DNA from: CBCXVS01 sp965178525
GTDB lineage: Bacteria > Tectomicrobia > Entotheonellia > Entotheonellales > Entotheonellaceae
Assembly (NCBI GenBank): GCA_965178525.1
Contig: CBCXVS010000407.1
Location: 1-5,189, forward strand
Reading direction: 5' to 3'
DNA length: 5,189 bases
Under the pieces are notes generated by a model. It made no database searches. It saw only the letters and a list, made by a program, of their open reading frames with translations, and was not told the origin of the DNA. Position numbers and translations under genes: made by a program. This document shows, in pieces, positions 1-5,189 of this stretch (positions are counted from its first letter, which is position 1; each line of letters begins with the position of its first letter).

Positions 1-81
1 CACTTTGAGGATGATTCGGTGGGCATCTGGGCTGGGCTAGGGAACCTGATCTTATGCTATTGAGGAACAACTCTATTCCTT

Positions 82-98
82 CATGATTTGCCATCATG
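82..98. repeat. Small inverted repeat upstream of the kinase gene
   Basis: CATGAT and ATCATG are perfect 6-bp arms separated by TTGCC. The element ends 52 nt before the preferred kinase start, so it could be a dimeric regulator site or a small leader hairpin. A weaker pair, AGGAA (63-67) and TTCCT (76-80), lies just upstream. Arms this short can occur by chance, and no clear sigma-70 promoter was found beside them. Confidence 0.25.
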
Positions 99-140
99 TG
101 CCGATAAGAGCACAAATCACGCCATGGATCCCAACACACC

Positions 141-144
141 GGAG
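141..144 (+). promoter_or_regulatory. Ribosome-binding site that sets the kinase start
   Basis: GGAG lies 6 nt before ATG 151. It favours this start over in-frame ATG 124 and TTG 88, whose upstream sequences have no comparable purine run. The receiver strand begins just after this ATG, which agrees. Confidence 0.6.
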
Positions 145-150
145 ACTACC

Positions 151-1350
151 ATGCCTGATCGCCTCATTCGGGTTCTGCTAATTGGTGGAGACGAATCCGA
201 CTATCTCGAGACACAGGCGTTACTTGCCGGCATCAAGACCACCCCCTACGCACTGGATTGGGCCGATACGCATGACGCGGCCCTGCAAGCGATGAGCTGC
301 ACCCAGTATGACGTCTGTCTCGTCATCCATCCTTGCGGCACCCACCGCGTCAACACGTTCTTAAGTGATGCCCAACCGCTGCGGTACGCGGCGCCAATAA
401 TCATCCTTTCCGAGCAAGACAAGGACGCTCTGGACGTCGAAGCCATACAGGCCGGCGCGGCCGACTATCTGATCAAAAGCCAGCTCAATGCCCCGTTGCT
501 CGAGCGCGCCATACGTTATGCCATGGAACAACAGCGGCTCCTAGACGCACTGCGCATGGCGCGAGAAGCCGTTGCAGCCGCGAAACAAACCAAGAGCGAA
601 TTCATTGCCACCGTCAGCCATGAGATTCGCACGCCCATGAATGGCTTGATCGGTATGGCCGAGCTGTTGACCGAAACGGACTTGACGGCCGAGCAGCGCG
701 ACTACGCCAAAGCGATCCGGAATACCAGCCGCATGCTATTGACGATGACCAATGATGTGCTGGACTTCGCAAAACTCGATACCGGCCATATGTCTTTGGA
801 AAATGATGAATTCGATTTGCACGCCGTGATCGAAGATGTGATCGCGCTCTTTGCCGAACCGGCGTCTGACAAGGGGTTGGAACTCGGTTGTTATCTGTAT
901 CGGGATGTACTGGCTAGGGTCTGTGGCGACCCGGGGCGCCTGCAGCAGCTGGTGCTGAATCTGGTTAGCAACGCCGTCAAATTCACCGAGACGGGTGAGG
1001 TCGTCGTACGGGTCATGTTGGACGACTCCACCGACCAACAACTCCTGGTGTGCATCGAAGTCAGCGACACTGGCATCGGTATTCCGTTGCAAGCCCACAA
1101 GCGGCTTTTTCAACCCTTTTCCCAAGCCGATAGTTCTTCCACTCGCCGATACGAGGGTACCGGGTTAGGATTGGCGATCTGCAAGCAAATCGTGGATATC
1201 ATGGGCGGTACGATCAGTGTTGACAGCGAACCAAGTCAAGGCAGCACCTTCTGGGCCACCGTATGCTTGCAGCCACCTCCGACGCCATGCCGCGAGTCGC
1301 TGGCATCCGATGACGCTATCGGTCCCGTTCAAACAGCACTTGCACCATAG
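151..1350 (+). CDS. Receiver-first histidine kinase with degenerate receiver (REC-HisKA-HATPase)
   Basis: Cytoplasmic sensor histidine kinase of 399 residues, expected to autophosphorylate on His and pass the phosphate to an unidentified response regulator. Residues 6-125 form a receiver-like fold, 126-145 a helical linker, and 146-215 a HisKA dimerisation domain with the H-box SHEIRTPMNG (His157). About 255-375 is a HATPase_c domain with N-box NLVSNAVKF (Asn274), G1 DTGIGIP (Asp306), F-box LFQPFSQ and G2 GTGLGLAI. The kinase core looks intact. The receiver does not: the acidic pair after strand 1 (LLIGGDE) is Gly12-Gly13, and the acceptor position in YDVCLVIHP is Ile59, although the lysine of DYLIK (Lys109) remains. 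There is no signal peptide, membrane segment, PAS domain or C-terminal receiver. I chose ATG 151 because GGAG lies 6 nt upstream; ATG 124 and TTG 88 are in frame but lack a good ribosome-binding site and would add non-conserved residues. The 3' end overlaps the opposing gene by 35 bp. The target is unknown. Confidence 0.93.
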   Translation: MPDRLIRVLLIGGDESDYLETQALLAGIKTTPYALDWADTHDAALQAMSCTQYDVCLVIHPCGTHRVNTFLSDAQPLRYAAPIIILSEQDKDALDVEAIQAGAADYLIKSQLNAPLLERAIRYAMEQQRLLDALRMAREAVAAAKQTKSEFIATVSHEIRTPMNGLIGMAELLTETDLTAEQRDYAKAIRNTSRMLLTMTNDVLDFAKLDTGHMSLENDEFDLHAVIEDVIALFAEPASDKGLELGCYLYRDVLARVCGDPGRLQQLVLNLVSNAVKFTETGEVVVRVMLDDSTDQQLLVCIEVSDTGIGIPLQAHKRLFQPFSQADSSSTRRYEGTGLGLAICKQIVDIMGGTISVDSEPSQGSTFWATVCLQPPPTPCRESLASDDAIGPVQTALAP

Positions 1351-3694
1351 CCTCGAGCACGGCTTCGGTATCGATGTGGTGCTTGTGATAGAGTTCCTGA
1401 ACCGCCCCCGTCTCGCCAAAGTTGACGACTCCTAACGGCTTCACCGATGCTCCCATGATCGTTCCCAACCAGGCGAGCGTGAGCGGATGCCCGTCGAGAA
1501 GGGTAATCGCCGGGACTTGCCGGTCGGCAGATGGGAGCAGGGTATCGAGATACGACGCCATACCTTGTTGGGACGCAGTAAAATACTCACGGAAAAGCCG
1601 ATCGGCGCTCGTAATGTTGATTACATTGGCATAGATGCCATCTTCAGCCGCCATGGCACTTGCCTGCTGCGCTTCTTCCAGCATGACGCCGGAGGCGATA
1701 ATGTGCAGGCGCGGGCGCTGGGCGTAATCCGGCTCGTGACGATAGTCACGGAGCCAGTAGCCCCCAGATAAGACCTGTTGCCGCCACTCGGCCGTGCGCG
1801 GAAGATCGGGCTGGGCCAGCGGCCGGGTCGACAAACGCAGATAGAGACTCTGCCCGTGCTCCCGATCGGTCATCTGCTGCAGGCCCCAGCATAAAATGCA
1901 CTCCAACTCTGCGGCGTAGGCCGGTTCATAGTACAACAGGCCGGGCAGGCCCATGCCGACCAACGGCGTGGCGATCGATTGGTGCGCGCCGCCCTCACGG
2001 CTGAGGCTGAGGCCGGATGGGGTGCCGGCAAAGAGGAATTTGGCGCCGCTATACGTCGCATACGTCAGCGCATCGAGCCCCCGCGCAACAAACGGATCGT
2101 ACACGGTGCCAATGGGAAAGAGGAGTTGGCCGTGGAGCTCGTGCGCCAGTCCCAGCATGGTTAAAGCCAGAAAGAAATTGTTTTCCGCAATGCCGAGTTC
2201 AATGTGCTGGCCCGCCGCGGTTTCGTTCCATTTCAGTAGGCCCTTGATCTCGTTTTTCGTCCAGTAATTCGGTTTCTCCGCTGGCGCATAAATGCCTCGT
2301 CTATTGATCCAGTTGGCCAGATTCGTCGACACGGCGACGTCCGGCGAGGTGGTGACCAAGCGTGACGCCACGTCCTGTAAATGACTCAGCGACACGAGAA
2401 TATGCCCGAAAGCGCCCTGCGTGGAGGCGCGCGGGGCAATGCGCAAATTCAGCGTCTCCGGAATGGTGACGTCAGCCAGGGGGCGGGCGGGCGCGGCGGG
2501 CGGGCGCGGCACGAAACCGCGCTGGCGCAGTGAAGCCTGCATCCAGGCGCCAATCGGGTCGCTCAGGGGAAAGGCATCCCATTCGTGTCCCGCCGTGATA
2601 TCGAACCCATGCTGGAGGTCGGCGACCTGATCGTTGGTGAGGAGCGCACCGTGATTCTCAATATGCCCGGCAATCGGCAGGCCCCAGCCTTTGATCGTGT
2701 AGGCCAAAATCGCCACGGGCCGATCCCGGACCTTCGCCGCCACATCGAACGTATGCAAGATCTGGGGCATATCGTGCCCACCGAGATTCATCAGCAACGC
2801 TTCCAACTCGGCATCGCCCACCGCCGCGAGCAGCGTGGCCATATTCACCCCACTTGCCTCACCCCACTTCAGCATGGCGCGCCGGACCGTCGCTCCCGAG
2901 GCATTGAGTAAACTCTGATATTCCGCGTTGCTGCAAACATCAATCCACTGCTTGAGACCCTTGCCGTTGGGCCGCTCGAAAAATGCCCGCTGCTGACTGC
3001 CATACTTCAGCCACAGCACCTCCCAGCCTTTGGCCTCAAAAAGGCGGGCAATTTGTTCGACCTGACCATCGGGCGCGATATGGTCGAGGCTTTGACGATT
3101 GATATCGATGATCCACCACAGATCGTGGAGCCCATAGGCACTGGCTTCCCCGAGGGCTTCGGGGACGTTCCCCTCGTCGATTTCGGCATCCCCTACGAGC
3201 GCGATATATCGCCCCGGGGCGTTCCACCCGAAATGATCACGCAGGTAGCGCTGCGTCAGGGCGCCAAAGATTGTCGCGGCCGCACCGAGCCCAACGGAAC
3301 CGGTGGAAATGGTCACGCCATCAGGGTCTTTGGTACGGCTGGAATACGCTTGTAAACCGCCAAAATCCCGCAGCGTGGTGAGCTGATGCTGCGGCAAGTA
3401 GCCCAAAAGATATTGAATGGCATGATACACCGGTGAGGCATGCGGCTTCACCGCGACGTGATCCTGCGGACGCACGACGCCAAAATACAGCGCCGTCATC
3501 AAGCTCACGACGGAGGCACAACTGGCCTGATGCCCGCCTACTTTCATATCATCTGGGTTCGGCCGAGTTTTATTGGCGTAGTGAATCATATACGTCGAGA
3601 GCCACAAGATACGTTTTTCAATACGTTCCAGGATCGCCATGGTGTCCGGTGTGATGGCAAGCAGCTCGGATGTGGAGCCTGACATGATCGCCAT
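1316..3694 (-). CDS. Homodimeric pyruvate dehydrogenase E1/transketolase-like ThDP enzyme
   Basis: Thiamine-diphosphate (ThDP) enzyme of 792 residues. Residues about 20-345 form the diphosphate-binding domain: GHQAS (His55), KPHASP (His85), and the cofactor motif GDAEIDEGN (Asp169) running to IDINRQSLD (Asn199), the expected Mg2+ ligands. A Pro/Ala-rich linker lies near 396-408. The pyrimidine domain (about 415-625) carries ELGIAENN; Glu504 matches the glutamate that activates the cofactor. SREGGAHQS (His571) also fits an active-site loop. The C-terminal domain contains LDGHPLTLAWL and LGVVNFGETG, close to the C-terminal domain of AceE. It is longer than a typical transketolase (about 660) and shorter than AceE (about 890). 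Such stand-alone proteins are variously annotated as transketolase or pyruvate dehydrogenase E1; the substrate cannot be read from sequence, and no E2 or E3 gene lies nearby. ATG 3694 is chosen because GGAAGGAG ends 6 nt upstream; a TTG at 3700 directly abuts that site. The start diverges from the cytochrome gene. Confidence 0.9.
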   Translation of the reverse strand: MAIMSGSTSELLAITPDTMAILERIEKRILWLSTYMIHYANKTRPNPDDMKVGGHQASCASVVSLMTALYFGVVRPQDHVAVKPHASPVYHAIQYLLGYLPQHQLTTLRDFGGLQAYSSRTKDPDGVTISTGSVGLGAAATIFGALTQRYLRDHFGWNAPGRYIALVGDAEIDEGNVPEALGEASAYGLHDLWWIIDINRQSLDHIAPDGQVEQIARLFEAKGWEVLWLKYGSQQRAFFERPNGKGLKQWIDVCSNAEYQSLLNASGATVRRAMLKWGEASGVNMATLLAAVGDAELEALLMNLGGHDMPQILHTFDVAAKVRDRPVAILAYTIKGWGLPIAGHIENHGALLTNDQVADLQHGFDITAGHEWDAFPLSDPIGAWMQASLRQRGFVPRPPAAPARPLADVTIPETLNLRIAPRASTQGAFGHILVSLSHLQDVASRLVTTSPDVAVSTNLANWINRRGIYAPAEKPNYWTKNEIKGLLKWNETAAGQHIELGIAENNFFLALTMLGLAHELHGQLLFPIGTVYDPFVARGLDALTYATYSGAKFLFAGTPSGLSLSREGGAHQSIATPLVGMGLPGLLYYEPAYAAELECILCWGLQQMTDREHGQSLYLRLSTRPLAQPDLPRTAEWRQQVLSGGYWLRDYRHEPDYAQRPRLHIIASGVMLEEAQQASAMAAEDGIYANVINITSADRLFREYFTASQQGMASYLDTLLPSADRQVPAITLLDGHPLTLAWLGTIMGASVKPLGVVNFGETGAVQELYHKHHIDTEAVLEAMVQVLFERDR
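2485..2510. repeat. Perfect 13-bp tandem duplication with G-quadruplex potential
   Basis: Two exact adjacent copies of GGGCGGGCGCGGC lie in the E1-like gene. With the preceding Gs from 2479 the plus strand carries five runs of three or more G with short spacers, a canonical G-quadruplex pattern. The plus strand is the template for this gene. The segment encodes the Pro/Ala/Arg linker between the first two domains, where protein sequence is weakly constrained. Thirteen is not a multiple of three, yet the reading frame stays open on both sides. Confidence 0.7.
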
Positions 3695-3700
3695 GCGCAA

Positions 3701-3708
3701 CTCCTTCC
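3701..3708 (-). promoter_or_regulatory. Strong ribosome-binding site that sets the E1-like start
   Basis: On the minus strand GGAAGGAG is followed by 6 nt and then ATG at 3694. An in-frame TTG at 3700 begins with no spacer after the site, so it is unlikely to be the start. Confidence 0.75.
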
Positions 3709-3720
3709 AGAAGAATGAGT

Positions 3721-3751
3721 ATTGTCAAGCAGGATGCAAATACGTGAGCAA
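3721..3751 (-). promoter_or_regulatory. Candidate promoter of the E1-like gene
   Basis: Reading the minus strand, TTGCTC (-35-like, starting at 3751) is followed after 19 nt by GACAAT (-10-like, 3726-3721). Transcription would begin near 3714, giving a leader of about 20 nt with the ribosome-binding site at its start. The spacer is longer than the usual 17 nt and the -10 matches only partly. The same TTGCTCAC-N17-(T/G)ACAATA arrangement recurs before the MurJ-like gene. Confidence 0.35.
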
Positions 3752-3815
3752 TCGATCCATGATAGCGTATCTGCTCCGCGATGTCTGCGCCGGCCTCGCG
3801 TTTCTGGGCGTCTTT

Positions 3816-3824
3816 TGCTACGAT
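3816..3824 (+). promoter_or_regulatory. Candidate extended -10 promoter of the cytochrome gene
   Basis: TGCTACGAT resembles an extended -10 element (TGn followed by a TATAAT-like hexamer). It would start transcription near 3831, about 55 nt before the cytochrome start codon. No recognisable -35 lies 17-18 nt upstream, so support is modest. It closely resembles TGCTACAAT before the MurJ-like gene. Confidence 0.3.
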
Positions 3825-3885
3825 CCTGCCAACATGCGCGCTCGGCTCAGCGTTAGCTCGTCGTGAGAGGGAGGGGTGACCCATC

Positions 3886-4584
3886 ATGAATGCCTGGAAG
3901 CTTGTCGGCCTCGTCTTGCTGATATGGCATACAACCGTCTTGACGATCGCCCCGGCTCTGGCCCAAACCAGCAGTCCCGAGGCCGGTCAAGCCATTTATG
4001 AACGTGCCTGTGTAGGATGTCATGGCCCGGACGGAAGGGGGGGACGCATGGGCAGGATGCTTGCGGTCGCTCCCCGCAATCTGGCCGATCACGCGTACAT
4101 GCAGACGCGGTCGACGGAGCAGCTCTTCGCGGTCATCAAGCACGGCAGCGCCGCGCAGGGCTTGTCCGAGGCCATGCCTGGATTTGGCAACCAACTAACC
4201 GATGCGCAAATCCGGGATACCGTCGCCTATGTCAAGACCCTCTCCAAGGTCGCAAGCAGCACCGCTGGCACCGTCCCACCCAGCCTCCCACCGGCGCACC
4301 CCGAGCGCGGGGTGCGGGCGCCGCCGTCGCCTGGAGTCAACAAGACCGGGTTGGCTTTTGCTATGCTTGCGGGCGTAACGGCAATCTACGCCAGTTGCGT
4401 CTTTCTCTGGCGCCATACGCGACCGCAACACCGCAGCGCAGCGGTGCAGGCCGCACCCAGCCGGGTGCCGGCGTCTGTGCCACTCCCCTCCCCCCACGCC
4501 AATTTCTGCTCCAATTGCGGGCGGAAATTACAGCAAGCATATCACTTTTGCCCAGGCTGTGGGCGGCCACTTCAGGGTCATTAG
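3886..4584 (+). CDS. Membrane-anchored monohaem cytochrome c with C-terminal zinc ribbon
   Basis: Electron-transfer or redox-sensing protein of 232 residues. Residues 1-26 are a Sec signal peptide with hydrophobic core and an ALA|Q cleavage site. Residues about 30-122 form a class I cytochrome c domain: CVGCH (Cys42, Cys45, His46) binds haem covalently, and Met97 in AMPGF is the likely axial ligand. A Pro-rich linker (about 130-150) leads to one membrane helix (154-175, ending at WRHTR). After a second Ala/Pro-rich linker comes a four-cysteine zinc ribbon, CSNCG (Cys208, Cys211) and CPGCG (Cys222, Cys225). The signal peptide and the basic flank after the helix put the haem domain in the periplasm and the ribbon in the cytoplasm. 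The ribosome-binding site GAGGGGTGA ends 6 nt before the ATG. The gene is divergent from the E1-like gene and co-directional with the MurJ-like gene, with no shared function evident. The domains are certain; the role and redox partner are unknown. Confidence 0.93.
   Translation: MNAWKLVGLVLLIWHTTVLTIAPALAQTSSPEAGQAIYERACVGCHGPDGRGGRMGRMLAVAPRNLADHAYMQTRSTEQLFAVIKHGSAAQGLSEAMPGFGNQLTDAQIRDTVAYVKTLSKVASSTAGTVPPSLPPAHPERGVRAPPSPGVNKTGLAFAMLAGVTAIYASCVFLWRHTRPQHRSAAVQAAPSRVPASVPLPSPHANFCSNCGRKLQQAYHFCPGCGRPLQGH
4295..4316 (+). repeat. Perfect 9-bp GC-rich hairpin inside the cytochrome gene
   Basis: CGCACCCCG and CGGGGTGCG are perfect arms around a 4-nt loop (AGCG). The hairpin lies in the codons for the proline-rich linker between the haem domain and the membrane helix. 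No T-run follows, so it is not a terminator. It may simply reflect GC-rich codons for Pro, Arg and Gly. Confidence 0.6.
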
Positions 4585-4597
4585 GATGCGCCATCAG

Positions 4598-4628
4598 TTG
4601 CTCACCGTGATGTTTGACATGCTACAAT
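4598..4628 (+). promoter_or_regulatory. Probable promoter of the MurJ-like gene
   Basis: TGCTACAAT (4620-4628) is a good extended -10 element: TGC followed by TACAAT, one mismatch from consensus. TTGCTC (4598-4603) could serve as -35 at a long 19-nt spacing, which an extended -10 can tolerate. Transcription would start near 4635, leaving a leader of about 64 nt that contains the 4651-4675 hairpin and the ribosome-binding site. TTGACA at 4614-4619 lies only 3 nt from the -10 and so cannot pair with it; no good -10 lies 17 nt downstream of it. Confidence 0.5.
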
Positions 4629-4650
4629 AAGGCACAGGGATTAAGCGGTT

Positions 4651-4675
4651 AGCTGTCAGCTCTCAACTGACAGCT
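4651..4675. repeat. Hairpin built on a 7-base periodic repeat in the MurJ-like leader
   Basis: AGCTGTCAG and CTGACAGCT are perfect 9-bp arms around a 7-nt loop (CTCTCAA). The segment also reads as consecutive 7-base units AGCTGTC, AGCTCTC and AACTGAC, then AGCT again. It ends 12 nt before the GGAGAGG ribosome-binding site of the next gene. There is no U-run after it (TTCTAGG follows), so it is not a standard intrinsic terminator. It may be a dispersed intergenic repeat or a leader structure that affects translation. Confidence 0.65.
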
Positions 4676-4687
4676 TCTAGGAGTTGC

Positions 4688-4694
4688 GGAGAGG
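4688..4694 (+). promoter_or_regulatory. Ribosome-binding site of the MurJ-like gene
   Basis: GGAGAGG lies 4 nt before ATG 4699, and a second AGGAG sits at 4679-4683. Together they support this start over the in-frame ATG at 4744, which has no purine run upstream. Confidence 0.6.
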
Positions 4695-4698
4695 TTGC

Positions 4699-5189
4699 AT
4701 GCACGATTCCCCCTCTCGTTCTGCCTCCCGATTGGCATCTCGGATGTTGGCCCGTGTCCGTCTTCCCTCCCTACTACGACGCGGCCTGCCCATTGTCGTG
4801 GCCACGCTCCTCAGCCGCCCGCTGGGGTATGTGCGCGTCGTCATACAGGCTTGGCTCTTTGGCGCCACCGCCGCCATGGATGCCTTTGTTCTGGCGTTTG
4901 CCGTGCCCAATTTTCTGCAAGTCGTCTTGCTCAGCGGTCCTCTGAGTGGGGTACTCGTTCCGACACTCAGCACCCAGCGTCATGACCGCCGGGCCTTCAA
5001 CGAGCTGTTCAGCAGCGTGTTGACGGCCTGCCTCCTGGCCGGCGTCCTGCTGGGAGGCTTGGCGGCGCTGGCGGCACCCTTGCTGATGCGTTGGGTCGGC
5101 CCGGGCTTGGCTCCGGAAATACGTTCCCTGGCGGTGCTTCTATTCTGCCTGATGCTGCCCATGTTGGTGCTACAGGCGTTGCTGTCCGT
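4699..5189 (+). CDS. MurJ/MviN-family flippase, N-terminal part (cut by window edge)
   Basis: The first 163 residues of a multi-pass inner-membrane protein of the MOP superfamily; the frame stays open to the right edge. MurJ proteins flip lipid II across the membrane for peptidoglycan synthesis. Residues 39-83 match the family signature: SRPLGYVR, WLFGATAAMDAFVLAF, VPN, then SGPLSGVLVPTL. Hydrophobic segments follow at about 104-130 and 142-163, as in the MurJ N-lobe. Against E. coli MurJ recalled from memory, Arg18, Arg24 and Asp39 correspond to Arg40, Arg46 and Asp61, but Arg52 corresponds to Gln74 and the Glu of AEGAFS to Ser79. The N-terminus is about 22 residues longer than in E. coli MurJ and rich in Ser and Arg. 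A divergent paralogue moving another lipid-linked glycan is possible, so I give no gene symbol. The gene has its own promoter and ribosome-binding site 114 nt after the cytochrome gene. Confidence 0.85.
   Translation, partial: MHDSPSRSASRLASRMLARVRLPSLLRRGLPIVVATLLSRPLGYVRVVIQAWLFGATAAMDAFVLAFAVPNFLQVVLLSGPLSGVLVPTLSTQRHDRRAFNELFSSVLTACLLAGVLLGGLAALAAPLLMRWVGPGLAPEIRSLAVLLFCLMLPMLVLQALLS

Noticed and set aside
1..63. A reading frame open from the left edge to TGA at 61-63, possibly the tail of an upstream gene.
   Set aside because: Only 20 residues are visible and none form a recognisable motif. A frame this short stays open by chance.
88..150. Upstream TTG (88) or ATG (124) as the kinase start.
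   Set aside because: Neither has a good ribosome-binding site. The added residues are Thr/Asn/Pro-rich and precede the receiver fold, while ATG 151 has GGAG at 6 nt.
736..1125. A 129-residue frame antisense to the kinase gene.
   Set aside because: It lies entirely inside a well-supported kinase domain and has no recognisable protein features, so it is a shadow frame.
1953..2267. A 104-residue plus-strand frame within the E1-like gene.
   Set aside because: It is antisense to a conserved catalytic region and shows no domain signature.
3759..3866. A 35-codon frame with a hydrophobic stretch just before the cytochrome gene, resembling a small membrane protein.
   Set aside because: No ribosome-binding site precedes its ATG, and it lies in the divergent promoter region. 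A database match or ribosome profiling would be needed.
4017..4610. A 197-residue frame overlapping the cytochrome gene in another frame.
   Set aside because: The cytochrome frame carries the signal peptide, haem site, helix and zinc ribbon. The alternative is an Arg/Gly/Pro-rich by-product of GC-rich DNA.
4614..4619. TTGACA as a consensus -35 box.
   Set aside because: It sits only 3 nt before TACAAT, and no convincing -10 lies 16-18 nt downstream.
4651..4680. The 4651-4675 hairpin as a rho-independent terminator for the cytochrome gene.
   Set aside because: No T-run follows the stem, and it lies downstream of the likely promoter of the next gene.
151..5189. A single new multi-gene system joining the kinase, E1-like enzyme, cytochrome and flippase.
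   Set aside because: Gene directions alternate, each gene has its own start signals, and no shared pathway is evident. Conserved neighbourhood across genomes would be needed to revive this.

Overview
The window holds three complete protein genes and the 5' part of a fourth. Base composition is moderately GC-rich, the ribosome-binding sites are strong and purine-rich, and a c-type cytochrome and a MurJ-family flippase are present, so this is a Gram-negative-type bacterial chromosome. The style of the receiver-first histidine kinase and the stand-alone pyruvate dehydrogenase E1/transketolase-like enzyme would fit Nitrospirota or a similar environmental lineage. That placement is an impression from recalled sequence styles, not a demonstration. 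No tRNA, rRNA, CRISPR array, transposase or phage gene is visible.

Layout. Positions 1-150 are a leader region with a small inverted repeat. Positions 151-1350 (+) encode a soluble receiver-HisKA-HATPase histidine kinase whose receiver has lost its phospho-acceptor aspartate. Positions 1316-3694 (-) encode a 792-residue thiamine-diphosphate enzyme of the homodimeric pyruvate dehydrogenase E1/transketolase type; it converges on the kinase and overlaps its 3' end by 35 bp. Positions 3695-3885 are a divergent promoter region. Positions 3886-4584 (+) encode an exported, membrane-anchored monohaem cytochrome c with a C-terminal zinc ribbon. Positions 4585-4698 hold a probable promoter, a hairpin built on a 7-base periodic repeat, and a ribosome-binding site. 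From 4699 to the right edge (+) runs the N-terminal 163 residues of a MurJ/MviN-family flippase.

The four genes do not form one operon: their order is +, -, +, +, each has its own ribosome-binding site, and candidate promoters precede the last three. No shared pathway is evident. The E1-like enzyme has no E2 or E3 partner here, and the kinase has no adjacent response regulator. The most distinctive items are the cytochrome c-TM-zinc ribbon architecture, the pseudo-receiver kinase and the MurJ-like protein with substitutions at normally conserved charged sites. I did not find convincing evidence of a new multi-gene system.
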